Assembly: GCF_030548295.1 (NCBI RefSeq)
Contig: NZ_JAUOSB010000001.1
Location: 124,001-188,000 of the forward strand
Source of the DNA: Wenyingzhuangia sp. 2_MG-2023
Lineage (GTDB): Bacteria; Bacteroidota; Bacteroidia; Flavobacteriales; Flavobacteriaceae
DNA: 64,000 bases
Reading direction: 5' to 3'
The notes beneath the pieces were generated by a model that saw nothing but the letters and a program-made list of their open reading frames with translations, was not told the origin of the DNA and did not search any database. Below, piece by piece: positions 27,801 through 37,700 of this stretch (its first letter is position 1; each line of letters starts with the position of its first letter). Position numbers and translations under genes: made by a program.

Positions 27801-28059
27801 TTTGCCAGGATTTTCCGTTATCCCAACTACCATAACTATTATACATATCTGGAGACATAAATAGTACATTTACATCTGTAGGATGACACCAAAACTCCTC
27901 ACAATAACCAGCCATACCTGGACCAAATTGTTTCCATTCTAATTTATCACTAGATGCTATTTTCTGTGATTGTAATTTTTGAAAATAAGTGGTATTTAAC
28001 TGTGCGTTCACTAAAGAACACGTGCAAAAAAAAATAAAAATGCTTTGAAATATCTTCAT
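24805..28059 (-). CDS. Very large secreted Asp-box beta-propeller protein with T9SS sorting domain (first copy)
   Basis: The protein has 1084 residues. A signal peptide ends at LVNAQ. Residues about 40-850 contain about twelve Asp-box/BNR motifs, for example STDKGVTWQKK, SLDGGINWESI, SQDGGLTWSIE and SRDNGANWEKI. This is the pattern of one or two large propellers, as in GH74-like and sialidase-like enzymes. Ig-like modules follow. The C-terminus is a type A T9SS sorting domain beginning FPNPAKDYVNIQF, so the protein is exported and probably surface-bound. A paralogue lies at 42896-46672. Glycan binding or hydrolysis is likely from context, but no family can be named with confidence. Confidence 0.75.
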   Translation of the reverse strand: MKIFQSIFIFFCTCSLVNAQLNTTYFQKLQSQKIASSDKLEWKQFGPGMAGYCEEFWCHPTDVNVLFMSPDMYNSYGSWDNGKSWQTIKDVDGSGKDMRRIQSIIFSHQDADFGFAIDVRGELYKTLDRGRTWSFVKNMGGKHAELTVDPTDDAIWYMGAGDFWNVKANHRKHNDLRGYVYAYADYGHVYKSTDKGVTWQKKKTGLPSTLDVGRIIVDPTNNNNVVIATNSGVYRSTNKGESWELSGAGLPNNSPRDMTSYYDAVTGEFILYLVEQTFYEKSGNSVISKGGIYKSLDGGINWESISGNLAMDLTEITNYNTQNKYWRAIAYWFDVSQAEAKSMYPDYPSSVYSVYNRIVVNPKDKNDIYISHNVKHDYAFGPGDVWKTNDGGQNWFATARSGTYWSEDKNGTYWTGRNNPKGINTEFAHLKYEKAEQEEFYGNRFLEINKDGEVFICLDQQVMRSNNKGVSWKQVDDNETAPGSDAWVGRGASNLPGRFMLLETGVANRKLFCSGEHGLWQSADLGDYPDKDAIAVKQIEGQVNHSGATSISSVAVNSKNPNEIYTLQFRQDHRGQFRRSVDGGKTWSNLSYPVPYGGNLSSDNLFQYSLTVDYNNPNNIYFCVIANPIAEVSGKLLPDDFTGLGVYRSQDGGLTWSIENTGLPTKASVRRIKMDPKNPEVLYAALNIGTDGGNGGLYTTTNKGTNWSKVTIPSSIKAVNNVFVDKTNEYIYISCGREEGSFVEGGVWRSRDNGANWEKIFDMPYIWQTETSPINPNIITVNVALPHENKGATTFNPGAYISFDAGITWEKVNKNLGQPDTITDFKPDPENENVFWIALKGSGWAKGVYKTNEKTIKVSIVNNPCEGVNYGVIKVDALYSGDYEVEINGENFNEIKDFQKEISFTELLSGSYSVAVSSKDNLIDEHYVVVVSEPENIKIVNKNIVKNKVRYQLEGSDVFTIQHNDNTYVTSGEIINIVLEKGENTIEIKGAQDCQGFFTDLIAYGTTKIFPNPAKDYVNIQFDTKWNSQISVKIYSVLGSLILAENFQNYNQQLVVDTSELNTGLYQMEVKSEEMTVKSKLLIK

Positions 28060-28076
28060 GTTATTGTTCTTTAAAA

Positions 28077-30551
28077 TTATTGAGATACAAATTCTACAGT
28101 AGCAGTTTCTAAACCGTTACTTTTTGCTACAAATTCTATTGTTCCAGATGCTTCTGAAGTTTTAACAATAGCCAAACATTTTCCGTTAAATGCTTTTCTT
28201 TTGGAAGCTTGGAAAGAATCATGATTCATATTATCTCCATTTCCTACTCCAATTAAAGTAGCGGCTCCATTAACTTCAAACTCAATTAAATTAGCTGCTT
28301 TTGGGACTACATTTCCATCTTTATCTAAAATAGTACACTCTACATACGCTACATCTTTTCCGTTTGCTTGCAATTCCGTTCTTCTTACAAATAATTTAAT
28401 TTTAGCCGCTTTACCTGCTGTTTTCACTTCTTTTGTAGCAAACTCTTTTCCGTTTTTGTATGATATTGCCTTTAAAGTTCCTGGCTGATAAACAACTTCC
28501 CATTGTTGGTATTCTACTCCATTAATATCATTTTTTTGTTTCCCTAAAGATTTTCCATCCTGAAACAATTCTACCTCATCACCATTAGTGTATGCATATA
28601 CGGTTACTTTTTTTCCTTCTTGTCCTTCTAAATTCCAATGAGGGAAAATATGCACCATAGGTTTATTAGACCATTGAGATTGATAAAAATAGTATCCGTC
28701 TTTTGGAAAACCACATAAATCTATAGGAGCAAAAGAAGAAGATCTAGCTGGCCAACCATAAGGAATAACCTCTCCCAAATAATCCCAACCTGTCCAAATA
28801 AACTGCCCCATAATATCAGGTCTGTTTTTAATATCTTTCCAAGCTTGTACTCCTCTATAACCTATTAATTCTCTTTGCTCTACCCAATTGTACGCATCAT
28901 CGTATTTATAGCCTAATTTATCCCACCATTGTTTTTTCTCATCTCCATACAAATAAGTACCTCTAGGATAGTAAGATTGTGCAGAAGCACATTCTGTTAC
29001 AATTCCCATAGCATTTGGAGCTATTTTATCTTCTCTGTCTAAACCATTTTCTTTAATGTAATTATACCCTCTAATATCGCTTGTAGATGCAGCAGCTTCA
29101 CTTGGCCAAGCATCCCAACCGTATCCAATTAATCCGTTGGTTACAGGTCTATCATCTAGATTGTGAATAATATCAATCAATCTATTGGCAATAGGCACAC
29201 CTTCATCGGTTTTCATTTGATCAATTTCATTCCCAATACTCCACATAACAACTGATGGATGATTACGATCTCTCAATACAAAATCTGTTAAATCTTTGTC
29301 TGCCCATTCTTTAAAAATATCCGCATAGTATTTTACAGGAATCCGTACTTTTTTACCGTTTTGAATCGTAGCAGGTTCTTTCACTACTTCCCATTCATCA
29401 AACATTTCGTTCATTACTAAGAATCCCATTTCATCACAGGTATCTAAAAACTCTGTAGAAAATGGATTGTGCGATGTTCTTACCGCATTACATCCCATTT
29501 CTCTTAAAATTTCCAATTGTCTCTGGATGGTTCTTTTGTAAATAGCCGATCCTAAAGGACCTCCTGCATGATGTAAACAAACTCCTTTTAATTTAATTTG
29601 TTCTCCGTTTATAGAAAAACCAGTGTCTTTACTGTATCCTAAAGTTCTAATTCCTGTTCTAGTGGTTTCTTTTCCTACTAAAACGCCTTCATCAAATAAC
29701 TCTACTTGAACAGTGTACAATTCTGGAGTTTCTGGAGACCATAACTTTGGATTGTTAATAGCTAAATCTACCTTAACTTCTGTAATTTTTTCTGATGAAA
29801 CTGTTTGATTTACTTCTGTAGAAGCCACTACAGCTCCATTATTAATAGCACTGATTTTAGCGACTATGTTTTTTGTTTTAGCAAATTCTGTTTGAATATT
29901 AAAAACAGCATTTACCGTTGCTTGTTCTTTAGTAATTGTAGGAGTAGTTACATATAAACTCCAATTAGGAATAAAAGTTTTATTTCTAATTTTTAAAGTT
30001 ACATCTCTATAAATTCCTGTTCCAGAATACCATCTATGTCCTGGTTGAACCGAATTATCTAATGTTACGGTTAATACATTTTCACTATCAAAATTGATGT
30101 ATTCTGTTAAATCGTACTGAAAACCAATGTAACCTAAAGGTCTATATCCTACTTTATTTCCATTTATATAAACTACTGAATTTCTGTAAGCCCCATCAAA
30201 ATAAACAAAGACCTTGTTCTCTTTTTCATTAGCATCTACCGTAAAAGATTTTCTGTACGTACATTTTCCTGTTGGCAACCAACCTCCTCTAGAAAAAGAA
30301 GGATTGTCTTTAGAAAAAGGACCTTTGATACTCCAATCATGGGGAACATTTACCATTTCCCAACTAGCATCATTGTACTCTGGCTTAATTGCTTCTGCAA
30401 CTTCTCCTTTGGTAAACTTCCAACCTTTGTTAAAATCTATATCTTGACTATAATTCTGTTTTTCATTAGAACAAGCTATTGTTATGAAAAGCACAAGAAG
30501 GTTCCATAAAATATTTTTCTTTGATTTTCTTTGGTTTGAGTAATTTTCCAT
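28077..30551 (-). CDS. GH2 beta-galactosidase-like lipoprotein (first copy)
   Basis: The protein has 824 residues. A lipoprotein signal ends at FITIACSN. It has the GH2 order of sugar-binding sandwich, Ig-like domain, TIM barrel and C-terminal domains. The start FNKGWKFTKGEVAE and MVNVPHDWSIKGPF are typical. The barrel holds the acid/base glutamate in VMWSIGNEIDQ (near residue 443) and the nucleophile glutamate in GIVTECASAQ (near 520). It probably removes beta-D-galactose from oligosaccharides in the periplasm; beta-glucuronidase or related activity cannot be excluded. It begins an operon with the propeller protein and the small lipoprotein. Confidence 0.88.
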   Translation of the reverse strand: MENYSNQRKSKKNILWNLLVLFITIACSNEKQNYSQDIDFNKGWKFTKGEVAEAIKPEYNDASWEMVNVPHDWSIKGPFSKDNPSFSRGGWLPTGKCTYRKSFTVDANEKENKVFVYFDGAYRNSVVYINGNKVGYRPLGYIGFQYDLTEYINFDSENVLTVTLDNSVQPGHRWYSGTGIYRDVTLKIRNKTFIPNWSLYVTTPTITKEQATVNAVFNIQTEFAKTKNIVAKISAINNGAVVASTEVNQTVSSEKITEVKVDLAINNPKLWSPETPELYTVQVELFDEGVLVGKETTRTGIRTLGYSKDTGFSINGEQIKLKGVCLHHAGGPLGSAIYKRTIQRQLEILREMGCNAVRTSHNPFSTEFLDTCDEMGFLVMNEMFDEWEVVKEPATIQNGKKVRIPVKYYADIFKEWADKDLTDFVLRDRNHPSVVMWSIGNEIDQMKTDEGVPIANRLIDIIHNLDDRPVTNGLIGYGWDAWPSEAAASTSDIRGYNYIKENGLDREDKIAPNAMGIVTECASAQSYYPRGTYLYGDEKKQWWDKLGYKYDDAYNWVEQRELIGYRGVQAWKDIKNRPDIMGQFIWTGWDYLGEVIPYGWPARSSSFAPIDLCGFPKDGYYFYQSQWSNKPMVHIFPHWNLEGQEGKKVTVYAYTNGDEVELFQDGKSLGKQKNDINGVEYQQWEVVYQPGTLKAISYKNGKEFATKEVKTAGKAAKIKLFVRRTELQANGKDVAYVECTILDKDGNVVPKAANLIEFEVNGAATLIGVGNGDNMNHDSFQASKRKAFNGKCLAIVKTSEASGTIEFVAKSNGLETATVEFVSQ

Positions 30552-30582
30552 TATTGCTTTTTAACGTTAGATAATTTAATTT

Positions 30583-30648
30583 CAAATTAAAACGAATTCT
30601 ATATTCTTAAAGATTAGATATGATTTTTAAGCTAATACAAATGGTTTA
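30583..30648 (-). promoter_or_regulatory. Promoter with 21-bp direct repeat upstream of the first GH2 operon (site 3)
   Basis: Half-sites are GATATG at 30617-30622 and CAAATG at 30638-30643, 21 bp apart. CAAATTAA at 30583-30590 gives TTAATTTG on the minus strand, one mismatch from the -7 consensus, 26 bp from the repeat. Confidence 0.6.
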
Positions 30649-30669
30649 ATCGTGATACAACCTTAAAAC

Positions 30670-30701
30670 AAAAAGAGACTACTCAGGAGCAGTCTCTTTT
30701 T
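30670..30701 (-). terminator. Terminator of the SusC/SusD/surface lipoprotein operon
   Basis: AAAAGAGACT (30671-30680) pairs with AGTCTCTTTT (30691-30700), and T-runs follow on the minus strand. It lies between the stop codon of the surface lipoprotein gene and the next promoter. Confidence 0.82.
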
Positions 30702-30741
30702 ATTACATCAAACAAAAACAATGAGTTTGATTTGAAATTTA

Positions 30742-32802
30742 TTATGGTCTCTCTGAATATTTCTCAATGACAAGATCATCAATATAAAAATTAGCATATG
30801 CTGACCAAGTTGGTAATATTGTTAATGAAGTAGTTTCTCCAATAGCATCATTATCTCCCACAAAAGTAATTTCTGATTCTAACCATTGATCTAACTTAGT
30901 TGGATCTCCTTTCAAAACACTAAAACTTGCATCTTTTCTTATACTTCCTGTTTCAAAACGGAAAACAAGATTACCTGCACTATTTGCATTATCAGGATTA
31001 CTTCCAATATATCTCTTAAAGCTAATTTTATAAGTAACATCTCTTTCCATTTTCAAACTACTAATAGTTTTTAGTTTTGCATTTGTAGTAGAAGTAGACA
31101 TAGGATCATCTATATTAATAGTTGAACGGAATACATTACCCGTTGGTACTACAGTTCCTCCTGCTGGTGGATTACTTACTATTTCTGCAAAAGCAATATC
31201 TACCCCACCTACTTTTCCTGAAGTAGAACTCCAATCAACACCAATTTCATTGTTAAAAGCTCCTTTACCTCCTAAAACATCTATTCCAACATTTTCTACA
31301 TTCTGTAATGGTATCTCTGCCAAAGCTCCACCTCCAATAGAAGTTATATCTCCTATTGCAGAATATGAAATTTGGATGGCATCGTTATCGTAAATAGGAT
31401 CTGCCAATTCAATGTTAAGTAATTTATCATCGTCTTCACTCAAAGTTACTGAAACTACAGATGTACTAACACCATTCACAGTAACTTCAAATCCTTTAGT
31501 GGCATCATCTGAATTTGTTATTGAAAGAGGATCTACACCTTCATCTAATTTTAATGAAATCATCTCTTCTCCTCCATATTTTTTAATGGTTCCGACTACA
31601 CCAATTGGTGTTGGTACATAAACTTGTACAGCCACATCTGTAAAAGACTGAAACGGTCTTAAATCTAAAGAAGTCAATCCGGCTACAGTACTATCATACG
31701 ACAATGTCACTGTTTTTGTAGCATCGCTTGGTTCTAGTGGCGTTTCTAAAACAATATTTATTTTAGTTAGATTTCCTGCTGGTTGAGAAACAGAAGCTAT
31801 AGATCTTGAAACACCATCCACTTTTAGGTCAAAGCCTGCCAAGGCTTCGTTTCCAAAAGTTACAAATTTAGAAGATCCAATAAATTCAATAATATCCGTG
31901 GGACCTTCTACAATATTTCCTTTTAATACAAAATCTTCATCTAAAGGTTCTACTTTAAAAATAACTGGAAAAACATAAGTATCTGTACTCGATCCTACCG
32001 TCTCTGTTCTATCTCTAGTCGCTTTTAATTCTCCTTTAAAAGTACCTATAGATTTGCTAAAAGTTAACGTGTCAATAGTTGTATTTCCAGACGCAATACT
32101 TACTCTATTTTTTATATCATCGGTAATTGTATATATTTTCCAACTTGTTGTTGTAGGTCTTGCATTGTTGTCTGGTAACTTTGCACTTAAATCTTCAAAA
32201 ACCAATTTATCATCAAACTTTAATCTAATCGTATCTAAATTTTTATAATCAATTACATTTGCTGCCAAATCTCTAATCTCAGCCACCGCAACAACGGTAT
32301 CATATACATCTAAAACAGTTGTATACTCATACACCCATTTATCACCTTTTTTTACTGTTCTTGTTGTATCTAATATCTGTTGATTAGCAACAGCATCCCA
32401 TCCTACAGGTAACACAAACTCGGTATATTCATCAAATTCATTATAAATTGTGATTGGTGTTATGGTATTTCCTTTTTTAAATAAAACATTTACAGTTCTA
32501 TCTGTAGAGACTGTGTCTCCAGGATTTATGATTGATTTATCATAGCTAGTAGACCCTACCTGAAGAGGTCCCTTTAAGAAAAAAGCTCCTTTAGGAATTC
32601 TCCATTCATGATGTGTTGCTCCTGCCGACAAATCCATAAACGTAGCAAACTTATTTACTTCGGACTCTTTAACTCCACCAGCAAAAGTACTTGTGAAAAT
32701 TACATCTGTAAATGTATTGGGAGCCTCATATTCTTCGTTCTGACAACTAACAACTAGTAGTGTTAGAAATAGATATTTAATTATTTTTCTAAGATTTTTC
32801 AT
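30742..32802 (-). CDS. Putative surface glycan-binding lipoprotein of the Sus-type system
   Basis: The protein has 686 residues. A lipoprotein signal ends at LLVVSCQNEEYE. The middle is a series of Ig-like/BIG-like beta-sandwich repeats, visible as recurring NKVTLSYDS-like segments and VTVNGVSTSVVSVTLS. The C-terminal region looks like a carbohydrate-binding sandwich ending YANFYIDDLVIEKYSE. No enzyme motif is visible. It follows SusD in the same operon, the usual place for SusE/F-like or SGBP proteins that catch polysaccharide at the cell surface. Its sequence is not close to canonical SusE, so the role is inferred from position and signal. Confidence 0.7.
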   Translation of the reverse strand: MKNLRKIIKYLFLTLLVVSCQNEEYEAPNTFTDVIFTSTFAGGVKESEVNKFATFMDLSAGATHHEWRIPKGAFFLKGPLQVGSTSYDKSIINPGDTVSTDRTVNVLFKKGNTITPITIYNEFDEYTEFVLPVGWDAVANQQILDTTRTVKKGDKWVYEYTTVLDVYDTVVAVAEIRDLAANVIDYKNLDTIRLKFDDKLVFEDLSAKLPDNNARPTTTSWKIYTITDDIKNRVSIASGNTTIDTLTFSKSIGTFKGELKATRDRTETVGSSTDTYVFPVIFKVEPLDEDFVLKGNIVEGPTDIIEFIGSSKFVTFGNEALAGFDLKVDGVSRSIASVSQPAGNLTKINIVLETPLEPSDATKTVTLSYDSTVAGLTSLDLRPFQSFTDVAVQVYVPTPIGVVGTIKKYGGEEMISLKLDEGVDPLSITNSDDATKGFEVTVNGVSTSVVSVTLSEDDDKLLNIELADPIYDNDAIQISYSAIGDITSIGGGALAEIPLQNVENVGIDVLGGKGAFNNEIGVDWSSTSGKVGGVDIAFAEIVSNPPAGGTVVPTGNVFRSTINIDDPMSTSTTNAKLKTISSLKMERDVTYKISFKRYIGSNPDNANSAGNLVFRFETGSIRKDASFSVLKGDPTKLDQWLESEITFVGDNDAIGETTSLTILPTWSAYANFYIDDLVIEKYSERP

Positions 32803-32846
32803 CTATTATTTTTTTTAGTTAAACAATCCAAAAACAGAAATTAGTC

Positions 32847-34730
32847 CTATTTTGTTTGATTCCATTTTAAGTTAGCAGTTACTTCATCAAGTGGTATTGG
32901 ATAATAAGAATGCGTATTCTCGTCAAAGTTTTCAGCCCCTCTTATCATGTCTTGAATTCCTGTTGGTTGAGAGGTAACACTTAATCTTGAAGTATAAGTT
33001 GTAGGAGCTTCTCCTGAAATTGTGATAAAACACTTATATCTATCTCCATGTTTTCCATTAAAATTCTTATCAAAACTCCAATAGTCATATTTTATAGAGG
33101 CTATGTTTTCTAATTGAGTTTTGAATACCCCCCATCGTCTTAAATTCAACGCTCTCTCTTCTTCTAAAGCTAATTCTAAAGGATATTCTGTAAAACGTAA
33201 ATGCTCTTTTAAATTGTCTAATGTTACTTCCTCTTCTCCATTTGATGAATCCAAATCAATATCATCCATATAAGTGGTCTCTGCATTTGCAAACTCTGCT
33301 CCTGCAATTTTTCCTAGTAAAATAAGATGTGAACGTTTTCTAATTCTATTGATGTATTTTAAAGCCTCAGTCAAATCTCCTTGCTCAATCATACATTCTG
33401 CATATGATAAATAGACCTCTGCCAAACGAATTACAGAAATATTAATTCCAGATTTATTGTTCATATTTATAGATCTATCTTCTCCTAGTCCCCCACCAAT
33501 GGTATTCCAATGCGTAAATTTTTTCCACAAGTTAGGCTTGGTTCTAGCTAAAGGCGAGGCTCCAGCAGCATTACCATACTCCGCTGTCGTTACACCATAA
33601 TACGGTGTATCAATATCATCAACCATTGCTATAGAATTACTTGCTCTAATACTATATCTTCTTAATCTATCTTCTGTACCTATAACTTCACCAGTAGCTG
33701 TGTCATAAATATCAGCTCCAACATGCATATTTTCTGGATCTGCTGGATCTATTTTTTCATCTCTATACTTAAGAGTAATCCATGAACTAGGTTGAACATT
33801 TCCTTGTGACATTAAGGCTGTTATATTATGATAAAAAGTTTCCTCTCCATCATTGGTTAAATTCAAATCTGTTGTGTAATTAATTTCAAAAATAGACTCT
33901 GTATTAAATTCATCAACTCCTGTTACACATTTAGAAATATTATCTGTTAGTGAATAACCATAATTCTCTATTACATTTTTAAAATAAGTTGCTGCTTTAG
34001 GAAAATCATTTTCTATCAAATAACTTTTCCCTAACATTGCTTCACAAAAACCACCTGTTACACGTCCTAAATTATTGCTCCCAACAGTCTCCCAATCAGA
34101 GTACGTTTTTGGCAAACTATCTAGGCCGTACTGTAAATCTTCTCTGTAAAAATCTTTGACTGCCTGTGAAGTTGACATTGCTTGTTGAAACTCATCTATG
34201 TTTTTAGGAACAAAATCTAGCAAAGGAACACTACCATTGTTGTAATATGCATTTAACAAATAATACAAATAACCTCTTATAGCTCTAGCTTCGGCAACAA
34301 TTTTATATCCTTTATCCATTGTTGTTTTATCTGTAAATGTAGGTTTCAACTTCTCATAGTTTTCTATTACCTGATTCGCTCTAAAAATTCCTAAATACAA
34401 AGCAACCCATCTATTTCCTACTTCTTTTGTAGTTAAATCAAAATTCTGAAAATAGAAAAGTGTTCCTATTGAATTTTGTCTAAAACTACTTGGTACTGAA
34501 TAATCTACTCTCGTTGATTCATAAGGAATCCCTAGAATATCCGTGTCTTTTAAAGCACTGTATACTGAGGTTAAACCTGCATCTAAATCTGTTATATTTT
34601 GCCAAAAATTACCTACTGTTATTTTATTTGGATTTGTTTGCTCCAAAAAATCATCGGTACATGCTTGCATTATAAAAGCAAAAAGCAGCAATGGAATCCA
34701 TCTATTTATATTAATGATTCTATTTTTCAT
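32847..34730 (-). CDS. SusD/RagB-family outer-membrane glycan-binding lipoprotein
   Basis: The protein has 627 residues from the ATG at 34730, which opens the lipoprotein signal LLLFAFIMQACTDDFLE; the longer frame adds an implausible leader. The SusD fold is shown by the N-terminal FLEQTNPNKITVGNFW, the TPR-like helices with ARAIRGYLYYLLNAYY, and the C-terminal VIRLAEVYLSYAECM followed by EYPLELALEEERALNLRRW. It sits over the SusC pore and delivers oligosaccharides for import. It is 44 bp downstream of susC. Glycan specificity cannot be read from SusD sequence. Confidence 0.93.
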   Translation of the reverse strand: MKNRIININRWIPLLLFAFIMQACTDDFLEQTNPNKITVGNFWQNITDLDAGLTSVYSALKDTDILGIPYESTRVDYSVPSSFRQNSIGTLFYFQNFDLTTKEVGNRWVALYLGIFRANQVIENYEKLKPTFTDKTTMDKGYKIVAEARAIRGYLYYLLNAYYNNGSVPLLDFVPKNIDEFQQAMSTSQAVKDFYREDLQYGLDSLPKTYSDWETVGSNNLGRVTGGFCEAMLGKSYLIENDFPKAATYFKNVIENYGYSLTDNISKCVTGVDEFNTESIFEINYTTDLNLTNDGEETFYHNITALMSQGNVQPSSWITLKYRDEKIDPADPENMHVGADIYDTATGEVIGTEDRLRRYSIRASNSIAMVDDIDTPYYGVTTAEYGNAAGASPLARTKPNLWKKFTHWNTIGGGLGEDRSINMNNKSGINISVIRLAEVYLSYAECMIEQGDLTEALKYINRIRKRSHLILLGKIAGAEFANAETTYMDDIDLDSSNGEEEVTLDNLKEHLRFTEYPLELALEEERALNLRRWGVFKTQLENIASIKYDYWSFDKNFNGKHGDRYKCFITISGEAPTTYTSRLSVTSQPTGIQDMIRGAENFDENTHSYYPIPLDEVTANLKWNQTK

Positions 34731-34779
34731 CTTTAAAGTTTTTTTATGTTTTCTTGTATTGTACATCTTCCTCTAATTG

Positions 34780-37700
34780 TTAAAATTGAAGTTGTAAACC
34801 TAATTTGTATTGAGCAGACACTGGATATGTTCCTTGATCTATACCTCTCGTACTCAATCCACTATTCCCTACTTCTGGATCAAATCCTGTGTACTTGGTA
34901 AATTTTAATGGATTTTGTGCTTGTATGTAAAATCTTAATCTACTCAATCCTAAAGTTTGTAAGACTTGTTTTGGTAATGAATACCCTAAAGCCACATTTC
35001 TCAATCTCACAAAGGTACCGTCTTCTAAAAAGTAATCGGATCCACCTCTGTAAGAAGGACTTGTTGAGGTTCCATTATACCATGGAATATCTGAGTTTGT
35101 ATTTTGTACAGTCCACGAATAAAATAAATCCTTAGCAGTACCAGCCTGATTAGCATATGCTTTTGTACCATTCATAATTTTACCTCCAAAAGAACCGTAC
35201 CATTGCATTGAAAAATCAAAATTTTTGTAATTCGCACCAAAGTTCATTCCCATCACAAAATCTGGAATACCACTTCCCTTGTATACTTTATCATCTTGAT
35301 CAATTTTTCCATCACCATTTTGATCTACATATCTTAATTCTCCCATTTGTGCTGATGGATCAATCTTTTTATATGCTGCCAATTCATCAGCCGTTTTGAT
35401 GACCCCATCAGTTTCACGTAAGAAAAATGATCCAGCCTCATATCCTTCTCTAATAACACTTACCAATTCTTTACTACCTCTACTAGATAAATAACTATTT
35501 GCCAAATAAATAACTGGGTTATTTTCTGGTGTTTTAGTCACCCTATTTTTGTTTTTTGAATACGTTAATGAAGCATTCCATTTAAACCCTTTTTTACCAA
35601 CTTGTCTATATTTAATAGCGTATTCACTACCCACATTTGTCATATTTCCAATGTTCTGTACCGTATAACGATTACCTCCAGAAACACCAGTAGATGGTGG
35701 ATTTACAACATTAAACAATAAATCCTTTTTTTCACTGCTATAATAATCTGCAGAAATCATTAATTTATTTTTGAAAAAACTAAAATCATACCCTAGGTTA
35801 CGTTCTATAGACGTTTCCCATTTTAAATTTGCATTGGCATATCCTAATTGAGTAGTACCTATATTTACTGTCTCTGTAGTTGTATTCAAGCTTGTCTGAC
35901 TACTTCCAAAAACATAATCTTGACCAATCCCTACAACTGATTGATTACTATAAGGACTAAATCTATCATTACCTGTACTACCATAACTAGCCCTAATTTT
36001 AAAAGCATTTACAACATGCTCCACAGGCTCCCAAAATTTTTCATCTGACACATTCCAACCAGCAGAAACAGAAGGAAACACCCCCCATCTATTATCTGGT
36101 CCAAATTGAGAAGATCCATCTCTCCTTACACTTGCACTAAAAAGATATTTACCATCAAAATTATATTGCACTCTTCCTAAAAAACCGATCAAGGTTTTCA
36201 CATAATCATTACCTCCTGAATTCACTAAATCTCTTGAAGTATAACCATCAAAAACAGTAATAGAAGAATTTGCATTTCCTACTTTCTGTGCATAAAAAGA
36301 TTCTCTAGTTGATTTTTGAAGTGAATTTGCCACCATAAAAGTAAAATTGTTTTTACCTATTGACTTTTTATAGTTTATAATCGCTCCAAATGTCAAATTT
36401 GAAGTATTGATAGCTGTAGTTTTATTAGATGTTACTTGCCATGGATTTGGAGGAATCAAAGCTCCACTTGAATCATAAATATCAAACCTTGGCACAATTC
36501 TAACTTGTTTTTGACTACCATAATTAGCACTTCCTCTAACAGTTACTGTTAAGTCTTTATTTGCCTGATAATCCATTTGAATATTTGCAATCGTTGTCTG
36601 TCCTCCGTTATTTTGTGTTGTTTTTAAATTTTGAATAGTTCCTTGAAGATTTTTTAAAATATTGGACACATCTCCTGCATCTCCAGCGTTATCTAAAGAG
36701 CTTGAACCTAAATCTACATCTGGCTTGTACGGTGCATATGTGTAAATCTGATTAATCAATCCCCAGTTAGGCAACAATTTTTCATCTTTCTGAAGTGTCA
36801 ATCCTGTCGTAATTTTCCATTTATCTTTCACAAATTTTGTATTTGCTCTAAGATTGATTCGGTTATAATCAGAATTAATCAAACTACCTTCTTGTCCAAA
36901 ATAATTTGCATTAAAACTATACGTTAATTCTTTTTTACCTCCAGAAACATTAACAGAATGATTTTGAATAGGTGCTGAATTATTCATTATAAGTCCCTCC
37001 AAATTAGTCTGATTTGTCAACCAACTAGCGTTTTGATTTATTGGAGCTGTAATTTGTCCTGGTGCTTTATTTGAATTCAAAGCCCCTCTTAAAACATCTA
37101 AATATGTTATTTCTTCCGATGTCATTGTAGGAACTCCATGTGAAACAATTTTCTGAATACCATATTCAGAATTTACACGAATCGTCATTTCTCCTGCTTT
37201 ACCTTGTTTAGTCGTAATTAAAATAACACCTCCTGCTCCACGTGTTCCGTAAATTGAGGCCGAAGCTGCATCTTTCAATACATCAATGGACTCAATTTCA
37301 CTAACACTTAGTTGAGGGTTCTGATCATAAGGTACTCCGTCTACCACATATAAAGGACTGTTTTGTCCATCCATAACAGAACTATATCCTCTAATTACAA
37401 TACTGGATTGATCTCCTGGCTGACCAGAACTAGAAGTAACATTTACCCCTGCAATCTGCCCTTGTAAAGCAGTTGCTACATCAGATGTTGTTGTTTTTTC
37501 TAGTACTTCAGCCTCTACCTTAACTACGGCCCCAGTTACTTCTTTCTTTTTCTGAGTACCGTATCCTACTACAATAACCTCATCCAGTTCTGTTGCATCT
37601 TCTTCTAAAGATACGTTCATGGTATTGTTTCCATAAACTTTCATTTTTAACGTCTTAAAACCTATAAGACTAAATTCGATTACTTCTCCTTTTTTTGCTT

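Noticed and set aside
34731-34766. Twelve extra N-terminal residues of SusD
   Set aside because: They would precede and spoil a clear lipoprotein signal starting at the ATG at 34730.
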